From positions 62,001-126,000 of the forward strand of contig JAUWMR010000004.1 in the NCBI GenBank assembly GCA_030613055.1: a stretch of 64,000 nucleotides of DNA. Reading direction: 5' to 3'. Both the position numbers and the translations under genes were made by a program. The stretch's first letter is position 1. Each line of letters begins with the position of its first letter. Source of the DNA: Desulfobacteraceae bacterium. GTDB lineage: Bacteria > Desulfobacterota > DSM-4660 > Desulfatiglandales > Desulfatiglandaceae. Positions 34,048 to 43,628 of this stretch are shown one piece after another. The notes under the pieces are model-generated. The model searched no databases. It saw nothing but the letters and a program-made list of their open reading frames with translations, and was not told the DNA's origin.

Positions 34048-34515
34048 CTATTTTAATTCCTTAAACAAGTTGGCCAGTTCTATAGCCGCCACGGCAGCCT
34101 CGTAACCCTTGTTTCCCGATTTGGAGCCTGCCCTCTCAATAGCCTGTTCCAGATTATCAGTTGTCAGAACACCGAAGGTAACAGGCACATTGCTGTCCAA
34201 GGCAACACTTGCGATCCCTTTGGAGACTTCCGCGGCAACATAATCGAAATGCGGGGTTGCTCCCCTGATGACCGCGCCAATGCATATCAAGGCGTCATAG
34301 CGACCACTCGCGGCCAGTCTTTTTGCTATAACAGGTATCTCAAACGCACCGGGAACCTTTACAACAACCACCTGTTTCTCAGTGGCCCCATGCCGTTTAA
34401 GGGCATCCATGGCCCCTTCCACAAGCCTGGAACAGATAAAGTCATTAAAACGGCTCACAATAATTGCGAACTCAAATCCTTCTGCCGATAATTTTCCTTC
34501 CACTGTCTCGGGCAT
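34048..34515 (-). CDS. ribH: 6,7-dimethyl-8-ribityllumazine synthase
   Basis: A 155-aa lumazine synthase that makes the penultimate riboflavin intermediate and forms 60-mers or decamers. I use ATG 34515, preceded by GGGGGAAAG, instead of the in-frame ATG at 34548. Motifs: [52 protein letters not shown] and FGVLTTDN with the catalytic His present. Lies between ribBA and nusB. Confidence 0.96.
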   Translation of the reverse strand: MPETVEGKLSAEGFEFAIIVSRFNDFICSRLVEGAMDALKRHGATEKQVVVVKVPGAFEIPVIAKRLAASGRYDALICIGAVIRGATPHFDYVAAEVSKGIASVALDSNVPVTFGVLTTDNLEQAIERAGSKSGNKGYEAAVAAIELANLFKELK

Positions 34516-34631
34516 ATCTTTCCCCCTTTTTTTTAGTTCGGACCGCATGGTACGGAATTATAATTTGAAAGACTCGTAAAAAGTTAAAAACCCCTCTATC
34601 CTTACTCCCCTTCCACAAGGCCAATACTGTG

Positions 34632-34672
34632 TTTTGCTCTTTGAAAACAGTGCCGGGACATGGGATCACTCC
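34632..34672 (-). repeat. P2-related half element at the ribBA-ribH gap
   Basis: TTTTGCTCTTTGAAAACAG followed by TGCCGGGACATGGGATC matches 62852-62884 (GCGCTTTGAAAACAG, then CCGGGACATGGGGATC). Only one end is present. It runs into the ribBA stop codon region. Confidence 0.6.
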
Positions 34673-35874
34673 TCAATTATCTTCATCAAATGCCCCAATT
34701 TCTGACATTTGGTCAACAGATACCTGCGGTTTTCAGGTCTGGGCTCTATTTCTATAGGAACCCTTCCGGTTACCTGTAACCCATAACCTTCAAGACCGAT
34801 AATCTTCTTTGGATTATTAGTAATCAGCCGCATTTTTCGAATCCCCAGTGCAACCAGGATCTGTGCCCCTACTCCGTAATCTCTCAAATCCGCATCAAAA
34901 CCGAGCTCTTCATTAGCCTCTACCGTATCAAACCCCTTGTCCTGCAGGGAATAGGCCTTCAGTTTATTGGCCAGGCCAATACCCCTGCCCTCCTGCTGGA
35001 GATACAGGATTACCCCCAGGCCGTTCTCCTGGACCATGGTCATGGCCTTTTTGAGTTGTTCCCCGCAGTCACAACGATATGAAGCAAAGACATCGCCGGT
35101 AAGGCACTCGGAATGCACCCGTACCATAACTTCTTTTTCAGGATCTATCTCACCCTTGACCAGGGCCAGGTGCTCATAATCATCAATATCATTTACAAAG
35201 GCAATAGCCCTGAACTCCCCCTGTGGAGTGGGCAAAACCGTCTCCGCCGCCTTATGCACAAATGATTCGGTTACCATCCGGTAGGCAATGACGTCTGCCA
35301 CCGTAGCGATCTTGATGTCATGTTTTTCTGCAAATACCTCCAGATCAGGCATCCTGGCCATGGTGCCGTCATCCTTCATAATCTCACAGATTACTCCTGC
35401 AGGCTTTAACCCCGCAAGACGGGCTAAGTCAACAGAACCTTCGGTCTGACCGGTCCTGAACAAGACCCCTCCCCTCCTGGCTCTGAGTGGAAAAATATGT
35501 CCCGGTTGAATCAGATCTTCCGGTTTTGCGTCATCCGCCACCGCCGTCAATATGGTATGTGCCCTGTCGGCCGCCGATATCCCGGTTGTCACCCCAGATC
35601 TCGCTTCAATAGATGTCGTAAAGGCCGTCTTATATGGAGAACGATTATCGTAAACCATCGGAGCAAGTTTCAGCCGATCAACGATCCCGTGATTCAGGGC
35701 AAGGCAAATAAGGCCCCGGCCGTACTTTGCCATAAAATTGATGGCCTCCGGCGTGACCTTCTCGGCCGCAATGGTCAGGTCGCCTTCATTTTCCCTGTCC
35801 TCGTTATCCACGAGGATTATCATCTTTCCCTGTCTCAAATCATCTAAGACTTCTTCTATGGCTGCAACAGGCAT
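34666..35874 (-). CDS. ribBA: Bifunctional DHBP synthase / GTP cyclohydrolase II
   Basis: A 402-aa two-domain enzyme. The N-terminal RibB domain (about 1-200) makes dihydroxybutanone phosphate ([39 protein letters not shown]). The C-terminal RibA domain opens [27 protein letters not shown] gives the three zinc Cys, followed by [13 protein letters not shown] 35874 is used; it begins one base after the ribE TGA. The extended frame from TTG 35916 lies inside ribE. Both RibA active-site cysteines and the arginine are present. Confidence 0.95.
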   Translation of the reverse strand: MPVAAIEEVLDDLRQGKMIILVDNEDRENEGDLTIAAEKVTPEAINFMAKYGRGLICLALNHGIVDRLKLAPMVYDNRSPYKTAFTTSIEARSGVTTGISAADRAHTILTAVADDAKPEDLIQPGHIFPLRARRGGVLFRTGQTEGSVDLARLAGLKPAGVICEIMKDDGTMARMPDLEVFAEKHDIKIATVADVIAYRMVTESFVHKAAETVLPTPQGEFRAIAFVNDIDDYEHLALVKGEIDPEKEVMVRVHSECLTGDVFASYRCDCGEQLKKAMTMVQENGLGVILYLQQEGRGIGLANKLKAYSLQDKGFDTVEANEELGFDADLRDYGVGAQILVALGIRKMRLITNNPKKIIGLEGYGLQVTGRVPIEIEPRPENRRYLLTKCQKLGHLMKIIEE

Positions 35875-35875
35875 A

Positions 35876-36538
35876 TCAATCACCAAATCCTTGCTTAATA
35901 AGCGTTTCAAGGTCAACCCCCGAACCAGTCTTTTCCGGCCGGGTTGATCTGTCCCTTAAAATAAACTTCTCTACATATTTTCCTATCAAATCCGTTTCAA
36001 TATTCACCGGATCCCCGATCACTTTTTTCAAAATAGTAGTATCAGCTCCGGTCAGGGGAATGACATTTATATCAATAAATCCTTTCCCGCAGCGATTAAC
36101 AGTCAAACTAATCCCGTCCACCGCAATTGAACCCTTTTCAATGGTATAATGTAAAAGCTCTTCGTTAATACCTATTCTGATCAGCCATGACCTCTGATCC
36201 GATTCCTTTTTCAGTATCTTGCCAATCCCATCCACATGGCCGGAAACAAGATGACCTCCCAGACGGTCAGTAAGACGCAGGGCCCGCTCCAAATTCACTT
36301 CGTCGCCCTGTCTTAATAAACCTAAGGTGCTCAGGGAAAGTGTCTCTTGTGAAACATCCATACTGAATGTCCCCCCAGACACCTCTGTCAGCGTCAGGCA
36401 GACGCCATCAACAGACATACTGTCGCCCACCTGACAGTCGGTCATCATAAAAAGAGGACCAATAGTCATCCTCACATCATTGTGAAGGCGCCGTATGGCC
36501 TTTATCTTACCGATACCTTCTATTAACCCGGTAAACAT
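35876..36538 (-). CDS. ribE: Riboflavin synthase
   Basis: A 220-aa two-lobed riboflavin synthase that dismutates lumazine. It starts with [12 protein letters not shown] and has a second-barrel repeat ([13 protein letters not shown]). [11 protein letters not shown] and [11 protein letters not shown] are the paired ligand-binding motifs. It is directly coupled to ribBA. Separated from ribD by 414 bp that contain P1 copy D. Confidence 0.96.
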   Translation of the reverse strand: MFTGLIEGIGKIKAIRRLHNDVRMTIGPLFMMTDCQVGDSMSVDGVCLTLTEVSGGTFSMDVSQETLSLSTLGLLRQGDEVNLERALRLTDRLGGHLVSGHVDGIGKILKKESDQRSWLIRIGINEELLHYTIEKGSIAVDGISLTVNRCGKGFIDINVIPLTGADTTILKKVIGDPVNIETDLIGKYVEKFILRDRSTRPEKTGSGVDLETLIKQGFGD

Positions 36539-36567
36539 GTGTGTTATCCCTTGATCGCTGTCTGTTG

Positions 36568-36968
36568 TCCATGGAAGAGGCTAAAGCACCATAAAGAAAA
36601 AAGTGCCTAAAATGCCTAAAGTTTAAAGTGCCTAAAGTTGTGGTACGCCTTCGGCGTGCTATTTTAAAAAACAACGCCTCAGGGGTTTGCCCCCTCTTGC
36701 TGGTTAATTGGACGTCTCGGAAATTGTATCCCGCCAAGGCGGGACTGGAATTATAGTAGTTCTTTGAGGCTTGGTCTTTTTGCCTCCAGCCTCTAACCTT
36801 AAGCCTCTAACATTATTTCAACCCATTATTCCAATATTCCTGTATTCCAATCCCGCTAAAGACGGGATCTTCGACTTTCCAATTGGGGCGGAGCCCCTAA
36901 GTTCTCTAAAATAGCAGAATACATTAACTTTAGGCATTTTAGGCACTTTAGATCACTTTAGGCACTTG
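36568..36968 (+). repeat. P1 repeat, copy D, between ribE and ribD and overlapping the ribD stop
   Basis: P1 element carrying about 190 bp of extra sequence between centre and right arm, itself holding two palindromes, TCCCGCCAAGGCGGGA (36729-36744) and TCCCGCTAAAGACGGGA (36851-36867). The right arm (TTTAGGCA repeats, 36931-36967) runs into ribD: read on minus, the last ribD codons K-C-L-K-stop are the repeat's AAGTGCCTAAAGTGA. It is on the strand opposite to the rib genes. Confidence 0.88.
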
Positions 36969-38080
36969 TAATCCGGATAACCCGTTATGAGAATATCCTC
37001 TCCAAACCGCCTGACCTTAAGGTCCTTGAGGATCAGGCACTCATCCATTTTTTCCGGCCCTGGACCAGCCATCATGGGAATACCGTCTCCTCCCCCAAAG
37101 ATCTTGGGGGCCTTGAAAACAAAGAACTTATCAATAAGTCTTTCCCTGAACATTGACCCGACGATTGATGCGCCCCCTTCCACAAGGAGACTGGTTACTG
37201 ACATCTTTCCCAGTATATCCATTAGGGCCGCCAAGTCAATCCTGCCTGCCTTAATCGGGCAGGAAATTGCTGCAACTCCTTTTTTCTGGAATTTTTTCAG
37301 TTCTTCTTCTCCAACATGAGGGCCTGTAGCAATCACGGTCCCGACAGGGTAATTTTGACTCAATATCCTGGCATTTAAGGGTGTTCTCAGATGGGTATCC
37401 ACTACAACCCGCAGGGGATCTTTACCCCGGCCGCGCACAAGACGCGTCGTAAGCAATGGATCGTCCGAAAGAACCGTTCCAATCCCCACCATCACCGCAT
37501 CCACTCGATCCCTCAAACGATGAACATACTGTCTCGACTCATCATTTGTAATCCACTTTGAGTGACCTGTTGCTGTGGCTGTCCACCCGTCCATTGTCAG
37601 CGCCGACTTGACCATAACAAATGGACGTCTCGAAATGACAAATTTCAAAAATGCTTCATTAAGCCTGAGGCATTCTGGTTCCATCACACCGGTCGTAACC
37701 AGCACCCCGTTAGCTTTTAGATACTCACAGCCACCGCCTTTAACGGTAGGATTAGGGTCCTTCATCCCAACAACTACTCGCTTTAGCCCGCTTTTCAAAA
37801 TAGCCTCTGTACAGGGCGGTGTTCTTCCGTGGTGGTTACACGGCTCTAATGTCACATATAAGGTATCTCCCTTTGCCCTTCCGCAGAGCTTTTTCAGGAC
37901 CTCTACCTCCGCGTGGGGTAAACCGGCCTTTTTGTGATAGCCTCTTGCAATGACGTGGCTGTCTCTTACAATCACCGCCCCCACTGCCGGATTTGGTGAA
38001 GTACGGCCCAGCCCTTTTCGCGCCTGGCGCAGGGCCTCCTTCATATGTTTGAGATCCATCTCTTGTGAGCGTACAACCAT
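36953..38080 (-). CDS. ribD: Bifunctional riboflavin deaminase/reductase RibD
   Basis: A 375-aa two-domain enzyme. The deaminase domain (about 8-150) has zinc ligands in LPHAEVEVL and PCNHHGRTPPC. The reductase domain follows (KSALTMDGWTATATGHSKWITNDESR, VVVDTHLRTPL, LLVEGGASIVGSM). The start at 38080 or at the in-frame ATG 38059 is undecided; neither has a strong ribosome site. The C-terminal residues are encoded by the end of a P1 repeat, so the native end may have been replaced, although length is normal. Confidence 0.94.
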   Translation of the reverse strand: MVVRSQEMDLKHMKEALRQARKGLGRTSPNPAVGAVIVRDSHVIARGYHKKAGLPHAEVEVLKKLCGRAKGDTLYVTLEPCNHHGRTPPCTEAILKSGLKRVVVGMKDPNPTVKGGGCEYLKANGVLVTTGVMEPECLRLNEAFLKFVISRRPFVMVKSALTMDGWTATATGHSKWITNDESRQYVHRLRDRVDAVMVGIGTVLSDDPLLTTRLVRGRGKDPLRVVVDTHLRTPLNARILSQNYPVGTVIATGPHVGEEELKKFQKKGVAAISCPIKAGRIDLAALMDILGKMSVTSLLVEGGASIVGSMFRERLIDKFFVFKAPKIFGGGDGIPMMAGPGPEKMDECLILKDLKVRRFGEDILITGYPDYKCLK

Positions 38081-38215
38081 CAGCGTACAGGGACCGTTTT
38101 TTTGATGAAAGGCTTAGATGTCGCCAGAGGAATGATTTTCTTGAAAATAGGACGCGGCATTTCCGATAGCTACATGAGGAGTTTGTTCAAGGTTATTAAA
38201 TGAATTCAAAAATTC

Positions 38216-38290
38216 GTAAAAGTTTAGCTCCTTGAAAAAATCGATCACGCATTATAAGACGGTCCTGTTTTCAAAGGGCTAAAGTGTTAC
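38216..38290 (+). repeat. P2 palindromic element, short form, copy 1
   Basis: 75 bp with inverted ends: GTAAAAGTTTAGCTCCTTGAAAA (38216-38238) and TTTTCAAAGGGCTAAAGTGTTAC (38268-38290). The middle reads ATCGATCACGCATTATAAGA, also found (as reverse complement) at 63124-63140. It lies in the ribD-nrdR gap (38081-38360), which holds nothing else recognisable. Confidence 0.8.
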
Positions 38291-38360
38291 AAAATGCAAG
38301 ACTAACAGGATCTACACGATTTCAGTTTCACGCGTTCTGCCGATCTTTGATTGATGACTG

Positions 38361-38846
38361 CTAATCGCTTGCTTGTTGCTTTCCCTCTTCCTTTTTTGAT
38401 TTGAGGATTTCTTCAAGCTCTGACATGAATTCGCTAATGTCCTTAAATTGCCTGTAAACCGAAGCAAATCTGACATATGCCACTTCGTCCCATTCTTTAA
38501 GCTTCTTAATAACCCTCTCGCCTACCTCTGAACTGTCAATCTCTTTCTTTCCCAGTTCTTGAAAATAAAACTCCAGGGAGTCCACAAACTCTTCAATCTG
38601 TGTCACGCTGATCGGCCGCTTCTGGCAGGCCTTACGAATCCCGGAAATAATTTTATCCCTGCTAAAGGGTTCCCGCCTGCTGTCTTTCTTGACAAGCATT
38701 GGCAGGACATCTTCAAGTTTCTCGTAAGTAGTAAATCTTCTGCCACATTCAATGCATTCACGCCGTCTTCTTATCATCCTGCCGTCTTTGCTCAAACGCG
38801 AATCAATCACCTTGTTATTTATTTTCGTACAGTATGGACATTTCAT
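38361..38846 (-). CDS. nrdR: Transcriptional repressor NrdR
   Basis: A 161-aa repressor of ribonucleotide reductase genes that senses ATP/dATP. The N-terminal zinc ribbon has MKCPYC and [10 protein letters not shown] flanking RRRRE, and the ATP-cone domain follows ([27 protein letters not shown]). The C-terminal extension is short. ATGA overlap with the dCMP deaminase gene upstream shows coupling of two dNTP-balance genes. Confidence 0.96.
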   Translation of the reverse strand: MKCPYCTKINNKVIDSRLSKDGRMIRRRRECIECGRRFTTYEKLEDVLPMLVKKDSRREPFSRDKIISGIRKACQKRPISVTQIEEFVDSLEFYFQELGKKEIDSSEVGERVIKKLKEWDEVAYVRFASVYRQFKDISEFMSELEEILKSKKEEGKQQASD

Positions 38847-39289
38847 AGAACAAACCTCACCATTTTGATACCCGCTTCTGTTAACATATCATCAGCTAAA
38901 GGGTCATCATAACCCTCACCATAAACAATCTCCTTGATCCCCGCGTTGATAAGCATTTTGGAACATATTATACAGGGCCTGTTTGTGCAATAAAGAGTTG
39001 ATCCATCAACTGAGACACCATGATAAGCCGCCTGTATAATCGCATTCTGCTCTGCATGAAGCCCCCGGCAGAGTTCATGACGCTCCCCTGATGGGATTTT
39101 TAAAACCTCCCTGATACAGCCTGCCTCCTCACAGTGTCTGATGCCCGCTGGCGCTCCGTTATAACCCGTGGAAAGGATCCTTTTATCCTTTACTAAAACC
39201 GCGCCTACATGACGTCTCATACAGGTAGATCTCTTGGCCACCATTTTTGTTATTGTCATGAAATATTCGGACCAGGAAGGTCTGGGCAA
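38843..39289 (-). CDS. Deoxycytidylate deaminase
   Basis: A 148-aa dCMP deaminase, which supplies dUMP for thymidylate. Zinc site: His and Glu in [12 protein letters not shown] and the pair of Cys in [11 protein letters not shown], plus the second structural site near [14 protein letters not shown] start immediately follows the glyA TAA (TAATTG), which implies strong coupling. Order glyA-dCMP deaminase-nrdR is conserved in deltaproteobacteria. Confidence 0.93.
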   Translation of the reverse strand: MPRPSWSEYFMTITKMVAKRSTCMRRHVGAVLVKDKRILSTGYNGAPAGIRHCEEAGCIREVLKIPSGERHELCRGLHAEQNAIIQAAYHGVSVDGSTLYCTNRPCIICSKMLINAGIKEIVYGEGYDDPLADDMLTEAGIKMVRFVL

Positions 39290-40549
39290 TTAGGACTCCT
39301 CATCAAGATACTGGTAAATAGGAAAGCCGCGGCATAAATCGGAAACTGATTTTCGCGTATTCCTCAACACTTTATCGCTATTACGATTTTCCAACACATC
39401 ATTGATTAGTCCGGCTATTATTCTCATTTCCCGTTCCTTCATTCCCCTTGTGGTCAAGGCCGGGGTGCCCAATCTCAGACCGCTGGTTATCCTGGGTCCT
39501 TTTTTATCAAAAGGAATGGCATTTTTATTCACAATAATTCCAACCTTGCCTAAAGAGCTTTCAGCGTCCTTCCCTGTTATTCTTTTCCGCTTCAAATCAA
39601 TCAGAATCAGGTGATTATCGGTCCCCCCTGAAACCAGGTCAAATCCAAAACTGATAAGCTCATCTGCAAGTGCCTGCGCGTTGCTGAGCACCTGTTTCTG
39701 ATAATCGGAGAACTCCGGCCTTAAAGCTTCACCAAAAGCAACCGCTTTTGCCGCTATAATATGCATCAGCGGCCCCCCTTGTATGCCCGGGAAAACCCCT
39801 TTGTCAAGCTCTCTTCCATATTTCTTTCTGGAAAGGATTAATCCGCCTCTCGGGCCTCTAAGGGTCTTATGGGTTGTTGATGTGATGAAATCCGCCTCCC
39901 CGATGGGAGAGGGATGAAGTCCTGCCGCAACCAGACCGGCAATATGCGCAATGTCAGCCATAAGATAGGCGCCATTTTCTCGGGTGATCTCCCCGAATCG
40001 GCGGAAGTCAATAATCCTGGGATAGGCACTGGCGCCAGCGATAATCATCTTGGGTTTGTGTTTCCTTGCCAGATCTCTCAAACGATCATAATCTATTCTC
40101 TGGGATTTCGGATCCAGGCCGTAGGAGATAGACCTGAAAATCATCCCTGAAAAACTCACCGGACTGCCATGCGTCAGATGTCCGCCATGTGAAAGATCCA
40201 TCCCCATGATTAGGTCGCCGGGTTTTAAAAAGGCAAGGTAAACAGCCATATTGGCCTGAGATCCGGAGTGGGGTTGAACATTTGCGTATTTTGCTCCGAA
40301 TAGTCTCATTGCCCGGTCAACGGCCAGTCTCTCCACCTCGTCAACAAATTCACATCCACCATAATACCTCGCGCCCGGATACCCTTCCGCGTACTTGTTG
40401 GTCATTAGATTGGCCTGGGCCTCGATCACTGCGCGACCGGCATAGTTTTCAGAAGCGATCATGACAAGGGTTTGCCTTTCTCGATCAGTCTCTGCTTGAA
40501 TCGCCCTGTGTATTTCAGGATCCAGTCGTTGTAATCCTTTCTCCTCCAA
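39290..40549 (-). CDS. glyA: Serine hydroxymethyltransferase
   Basis: A 419-aa PLP enzyme that converts serine and THF to glycine and methylene-THF. The long frame to 40603 overlaps rpiB; I prefer TTG 40549, preceded by GAGGG, which gives the normal family length and an [10 protein letters not shown]-terminus. Motifs: [32 protein letters not shown], and the PLP lysine in [14 protein letters not shown]. The C-terminus continues in the usual [12 protein letters not shown]. Confidence 0.95.
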   Translation of the reverse strand: MEEKGLQRLDPEIHRAIQAETDRERQTLVMIASENYAGRAVIEAQANLMTNKYAEGYPGARYYGGCEFVDEVERLAVDRAMRLFGAKYANVQPHSGSQANMAVYLAFLKPGDLIMGMDLSHGGHLTHGSPVSFSGMIFRSISYGLDPKSQRIDYDRLRDLARKHKPKMIIAGASAYPRIIDFRRFGEITRENGAYLMADIAHIAGLVAAGLHPSPIGEADFITSTTHKTLRGPRGGLILSRKKYGRELDKGVFPGIQGGPLMHIIAAKAVAFGEALRPEFSDYQKQVLSNAQALADELISFGFDLVSGGTDNHLILIDLKRKRITGKDAESSLGKVGIIVNKNAIPFDKKGPRITSGLRLGTPALTTRGMKEREMRIIAGLINDVLENRNSDKVLRNTRKSVSDLCRGFPIYQYLDEES

Positions 40550-40559
40550 AATAAGTCCC

Positions 40560-40988
40560 TCAATCAATCTGATCCAACCGCAACCGATGCCGTCCCCCCT
40601 CAAACGGGGTATTCAGAAAAAGATCTACCATTTCAAGGGCAAGGCCCTGGCCTATAACACGTCCTCCCATGGCAAGGATATTTGCATCATTGTGCATCCG
40701 GCTCATCCGGACCGTATACAGGTTATGACAGAGTGCTGCCCGGATACCTTTGCGCCGGTTCGCCACGATGCTCATTCCTAAACCCGTCCCGCAGATTAAA
40801 ATTCCAAAATCGTATTCACCGCCGGCAACCGCCTCGGACAATTTATGCGCCACCACCGGATAATCAGAAGAATCCGTGCTAAACACTCCTATATCTTTGA
40901 CCGCAAATTCGGACCGGGTCACAAGATGAGACCTGCATGCCTCCTTCAGGTCAAAGCCCGCATGATCTGAACCTATTACGATATTCAC
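40560..40988 (-). CDS. rpiB: Ribose-5-phosphate isomerase B
   Basis: A 142-aa RpiB/LacAB-family isomerase that interconverts ribulose-5-P and ribose-5-[53 protein letters not shown] (catalytic Cys), and [17 protein letters not shown] are diagnostic. It sits between fabF and glyA on the same strand, as in many bacteria. Confidence 0.95.
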   Translation of the reverse strand: MNIVIGSDHAGFDLKEACRSHLVTRSEFAVKDIGVFSTDSSDYPVVAHKLSEAVAGGEYDFGILICGTGLGMSIVANRRKGIRAALCHNLYTVRMSRMHNDANILAMGGRVIGQGLALEMVDLFLNTPFEGGRHRLRLDQID

Positions 40989-41020
40989 GACAAAACTCCT
41001 TTGCCATGTCCTTAAAGCTA

Positions 41021-42262
41021 TTACGGTTCAAATGCCTTGAAGATCAAACAGGCGTTAGTACCCCCAAAACCGAAAGAGTTTGACATGGCGGTCCTGACTT
41101 TTTCTTTTCTGGCTATATTGGGGACATAATCAAGATCGCATTCAGGATCAGGGCTATCATAGTTGATTGTGGGAGGGATGATGCCATGCTTGATCGTAAG
41201 TGACGAAAAAATCGCCTCTACACCTCCCGCGGCCCCTAATAGATGGCCAGTCATGGATTTGGTAGAACTAATGGCAAGCTTGTAGGCATGTTCCCCGAAC
41301 AGGCGTTTTATGGCCTTGTTTTCAGAAAGATCGTTCAGAGGCGTTGATGTCCCGTGTGCGTTGATATAGTCAAGTTCATCAGGCCTTAACCCCGCGTAGT
41401 CAAGCGCCATTTTCATACAGCTAATTGCGCCCTCTCCTTCAGGATCCGGGGCAGAAATATGATAGGCATCGCCCGATAATCCATAACCAACTATCTCCGA
41501 ATAGATTTCGGCTCCCCGATCGAGGGCATGTTCAAGTTCTTCGACAATCAGTATTCCCGCGCCTTCACTCATAACAAACCCATCACGATTAAGCTCAAAG
41601 GGGCGTGATGCCTTCTCAGGCTCATCATTTCTTGTGGAAAGAGCCCGCATGGAACAAAAGCCGCCAAGGGCCAGCGGTGTCAATACGGCCTCGGACCCTC
41701 CTGTGATCATGGCGTCTGAAATGCCCTCACGGATAAATCTGAATGATTCTCCCACTGCATGACAACTGGCTGCACAGGCAGTCTGGACTGAAAGATTCGG
41801 TCCCTTTGCTCCGAACTCTATTGCAATCTGCCCGGGGATCATGTTGGCAATAATGCCGGGAATAAAAAACGGGCTGATCCTGCTAGGGCCCTTTTTCATG
41901 ACGACCTTATGAACATTCTCAATCGTCGTCAGGCCGCCCAAGCCCGTACCGGTGAAACAGCCAATCCGGTGGCCGTTTTTTTCATTAATCTTCAGGCCGG
42001 AATCCTCGATAGCCATCCTCGCGGAGGCCATGGCATAATGGATGAAAACATCGAGGCGCCGGACCTTCCGTTTATCCAAAAAATCCTCTGCATTAAAATC
42101 CTTGACTTCACCGACAATCCGGGAAGAAAAATCAGAGGCGTCAAACTTAGTGACAGGACCAATCCCCGATGTACCGGAGCAGGCGGCCTTCCAGTTTACT
42201 TCAACACCAACACCCAGGGGACTGACCATGCCAACACCAGTAACTACTACCCTTCTGGTCAT
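41021..42262 (-). CDS. fabF: Beta-ketoacyl-ACP synthase II
   Basis: A 413-aa condensing enzyme for fatty acid elongation. ATG 42262 is preceded by AGGAG and gives the canonical MTRRVVVTGVGMVSPLG start. The catalytic triad is Cys in VQTACAASCHAV, His in NAHGTSTPLND and His in SMTGHLLGAAGG. The end NSFGFGGTNACLIF is typical. It follows acpP by about 100 bp. Confidence 0.96.
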   Translation of the reverse strand: MTRRVVVTGVGMVSPLGVGVEVNWKAACSGTSGIGPVTKFDASDFSSRIVGEVKDFNAEDFLDKRKVRRLDVFIHYAMASARMAIEDSGLKINEKNGHRIGCFTGTGLGGLTTIENVHKVVMKKGPSRISPFFIPGIIANMIPGQIAIEFGAKGPNLSVQTACAASCHAVGESFRFIREGISDAMITGGSEAVLTPLALGGFCSMRALSTRNDEPEKASRPFELNRDGFVMSEGAGILIVEELEHALDRGAEIYSEIVGYGLSGDAYHISAPDPEGEGAISCMKMALDYAGLRPDELDYINAHGTSTPLNDLSENKAIKRLFGEHAYKLAISSTKSMTGHLLGAAGGVEAIFSSLTIKHGIIPPTINYDSPDPECDLDYVPNIARKEKVRTAMSNSFGFGGTNACLIFKAFEP

Positions 42263-42364
42263 CTTACGGCTCCTTTTGCAGGCATATCTCCCTGTCCAAA
42301 AATTCGCCCGTTTCTCATATACGTCCATCCTTTAGACATTCTATTATGTATCCGTGCCGCCATT

Positions 42365-42604
42365 TCATTTTTCAATGGTCTTGTTAACATAATCAATGGC
42401 ATCCTGGACAGTTGCTATCTTTTCCGCATCTTCATCAGGGATAGAGATATCAAATTGCTCTTCCATCGCCATTATGAGTTCCACCTGATCTAAGGAATCA
42501 GCACCTAAATCATCCACAAACGAAGCCTCCGGAACAACATCCGCTTCATTCACGTCCAACTGTTCACAAATGATCTTTCTAACTTTTTCCTCGACAGCTG
42601 CCAT
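42365..42604 (-). CDS. acpP: Acyl carrier protein
   Basis: A 79-aa acidic carrier. The phosphopantetheine Ser is in [25 protein letters not shown] lies 10 bp upstream. The length and the [12 protein letters not shown] segment are standard. Located between fabG and fabF. Confidence 0.97.
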   Translation of the reverse strand: MAAVEEKVRKIICEQLDVNEADVVPEASFVDDLGADSLDQVELIMAMEEQFDISIPDEDAEKIATVQDAIDYVNKTIEK

Positions 42605-42674
42605 TTACCATTACCTCCTAAAATAAATTCATGTGATCTTTCTGTATTCTCTGCCTTTAAAAAATCCGCGAACC

Positions 42675-43424
42675 CTACATATACAAACCGCCGTTTACAT
42701 GAATAACCTGGCCTGTGACATAACTTGCAGCATCGGAGCAAAGCCAGTAAACCACATCTGCCACCTCTTCCGGCCTGCCCATCCTGCCTAACGGTATCTG
42801 CCGTAAAAACGTATCCTTTACTTTTTCCGAGAGCACGGCAGTCATATCTGTATCAACAAACCCGGGAGCAACGGCATTTACAGTAATCCCCCTCGCAGCG
42901 ACCTCCCTGGCCGTGGTCTTGGTAAAACCCATAATTCCTGCCTTGGAAGCGGAATAATTAACCTGCCCGGCATTTCCTGTCTGCCCAACAACGGATGATA
43001 TGCTTACGATGCGGCCGCCTCTCTGTTTGATCATCGCCCTGATAACCGCCCGCGTGCAATTAAAGACGCTTTTCAGGTTGACCCTGATAACGGTATCCCA
43101 GTCCTCCTCTTTCATCCTCATCAAAAGAGTATCCCTTGTTATTCCGGCATTATTCACTAAAACGTCAATTCTCCCAAACCGTGAAAGGATCTCCTTAAAC
43201 AAGACATCAACGGCCTCAAAGGAAGATACGTCAACTTTGTGGCTCTCTGCCTCAACACCCTTTTCAGATAAAGCATTTAATGTCCAGTCAGAATCAGTTT
43301 CATCAGGGTCATAATGTACGATAATAATTTTAGCAGACTCCCCTGCAAACTTGAAGGCGACCTGACGACCTATGCCTTTCGATCCTCCGGTGATCACCAC
43401 AATCCTTGAACCGGAACTGCTCAT
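42675..43424 (-). CDS. fabG: 3-oxoacyl-ACP reductase
   Basis: A 249-aa SDR that reduces 3-oxoacyl-ACP with NADPH. TGGSKGIGRQ, NNAGITRDTLLMRM, SISSVVGQTGNAGQVNYSASKAGIMG (Ser, Tyr, Lys) and the C-terminal TGQVIHVNGGLYM match FabG rather than generic SDRs. Placement beside acpP and fabF supports the biosynthetic role. A promoter lies just upstream. Confidence 0.94.
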   Translation of the reverse strand: MSSSGSRIVVITGGSKGIGRQVAFKFAGESAKIIIVHYDPDETDSDWTLNALSEKGVEAESHKVDVSSFEAVDVLFKEILSRFGRIDVLVNNAGITRDTLLMRMKEEDWDTVIRVNLKSVFNCTRAVIRAMIKQRGGRIVSISSVVGQTGNAGQVNYSASKAGIMGFTKTTAREVAARGITVNAVAPGFVDTDMTAVLSEKVKDTFLRQIPLGRMGRPEEVADVVYWLCSDAASYVTGQVIHVNGGLYM

Positions 43425-43459
43425 AATACCTGACCTCTATATTTGAATCTGACGGGCAA

Positions 43460-43488
43460 AATATCACTTTAAGCCAACAAGTTGACAA
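43460..43488 (-). promoter_or_regulatory. Probable promoter of fabG-acpP-fabF
   Basis: On the minus strand, TTGTCA (43488-43483), a 17-bp spacer, then GATATT (43465-43460). The start would fall near 43453, about 30 bases before the fabG ATG. Its presence separates fabG transcription from plsX. Confidence 0.5.
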
Positions 43489-43530
43489 GAGTTATATGCC
43501 ATCGGCCGGAGCGAAGTATAAAATTTTTTC

Positions 43531-43592
43531 ACTTTAGCGTTTTGGAAAAATCAATCATGGATTGTACTGTCCTATTTTCAAAGCGCTAAAGT
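43531..43592 (+). repeat. P2 palindromic element, short form, copy 2
   Basis: Inverted arms ACTTTAGCGTTTTGGAAAA (43531-43549) and TTTTCAAAGCGCTAAAGT (43575-43592), with ATCAATCATGGATTGTACTG between. It matches the element at 38216 in order and orientation. It lies where fabH and fabD usually stand between plsX and fabG. Confidence 0.75.
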
Positions 43593-43628
43593 TTTACTGT
43601 TTATTAAGAGCTTTGCCTGGAAAGAGGG

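Noticed and set aside
36507-36737. A 76-codon ORF upstream of ribE
   Set aside because: It is translated from P1 repeat copy D and overlaps the ribE start; no independent support.
38081-38360. FMN riboswitch ahead of ribD
   Set aside because: No conserved FMN-aptamer segments are visible on the minus strand here or before ribE, ribBA or ribH; the gap holds a P2 palindrome.
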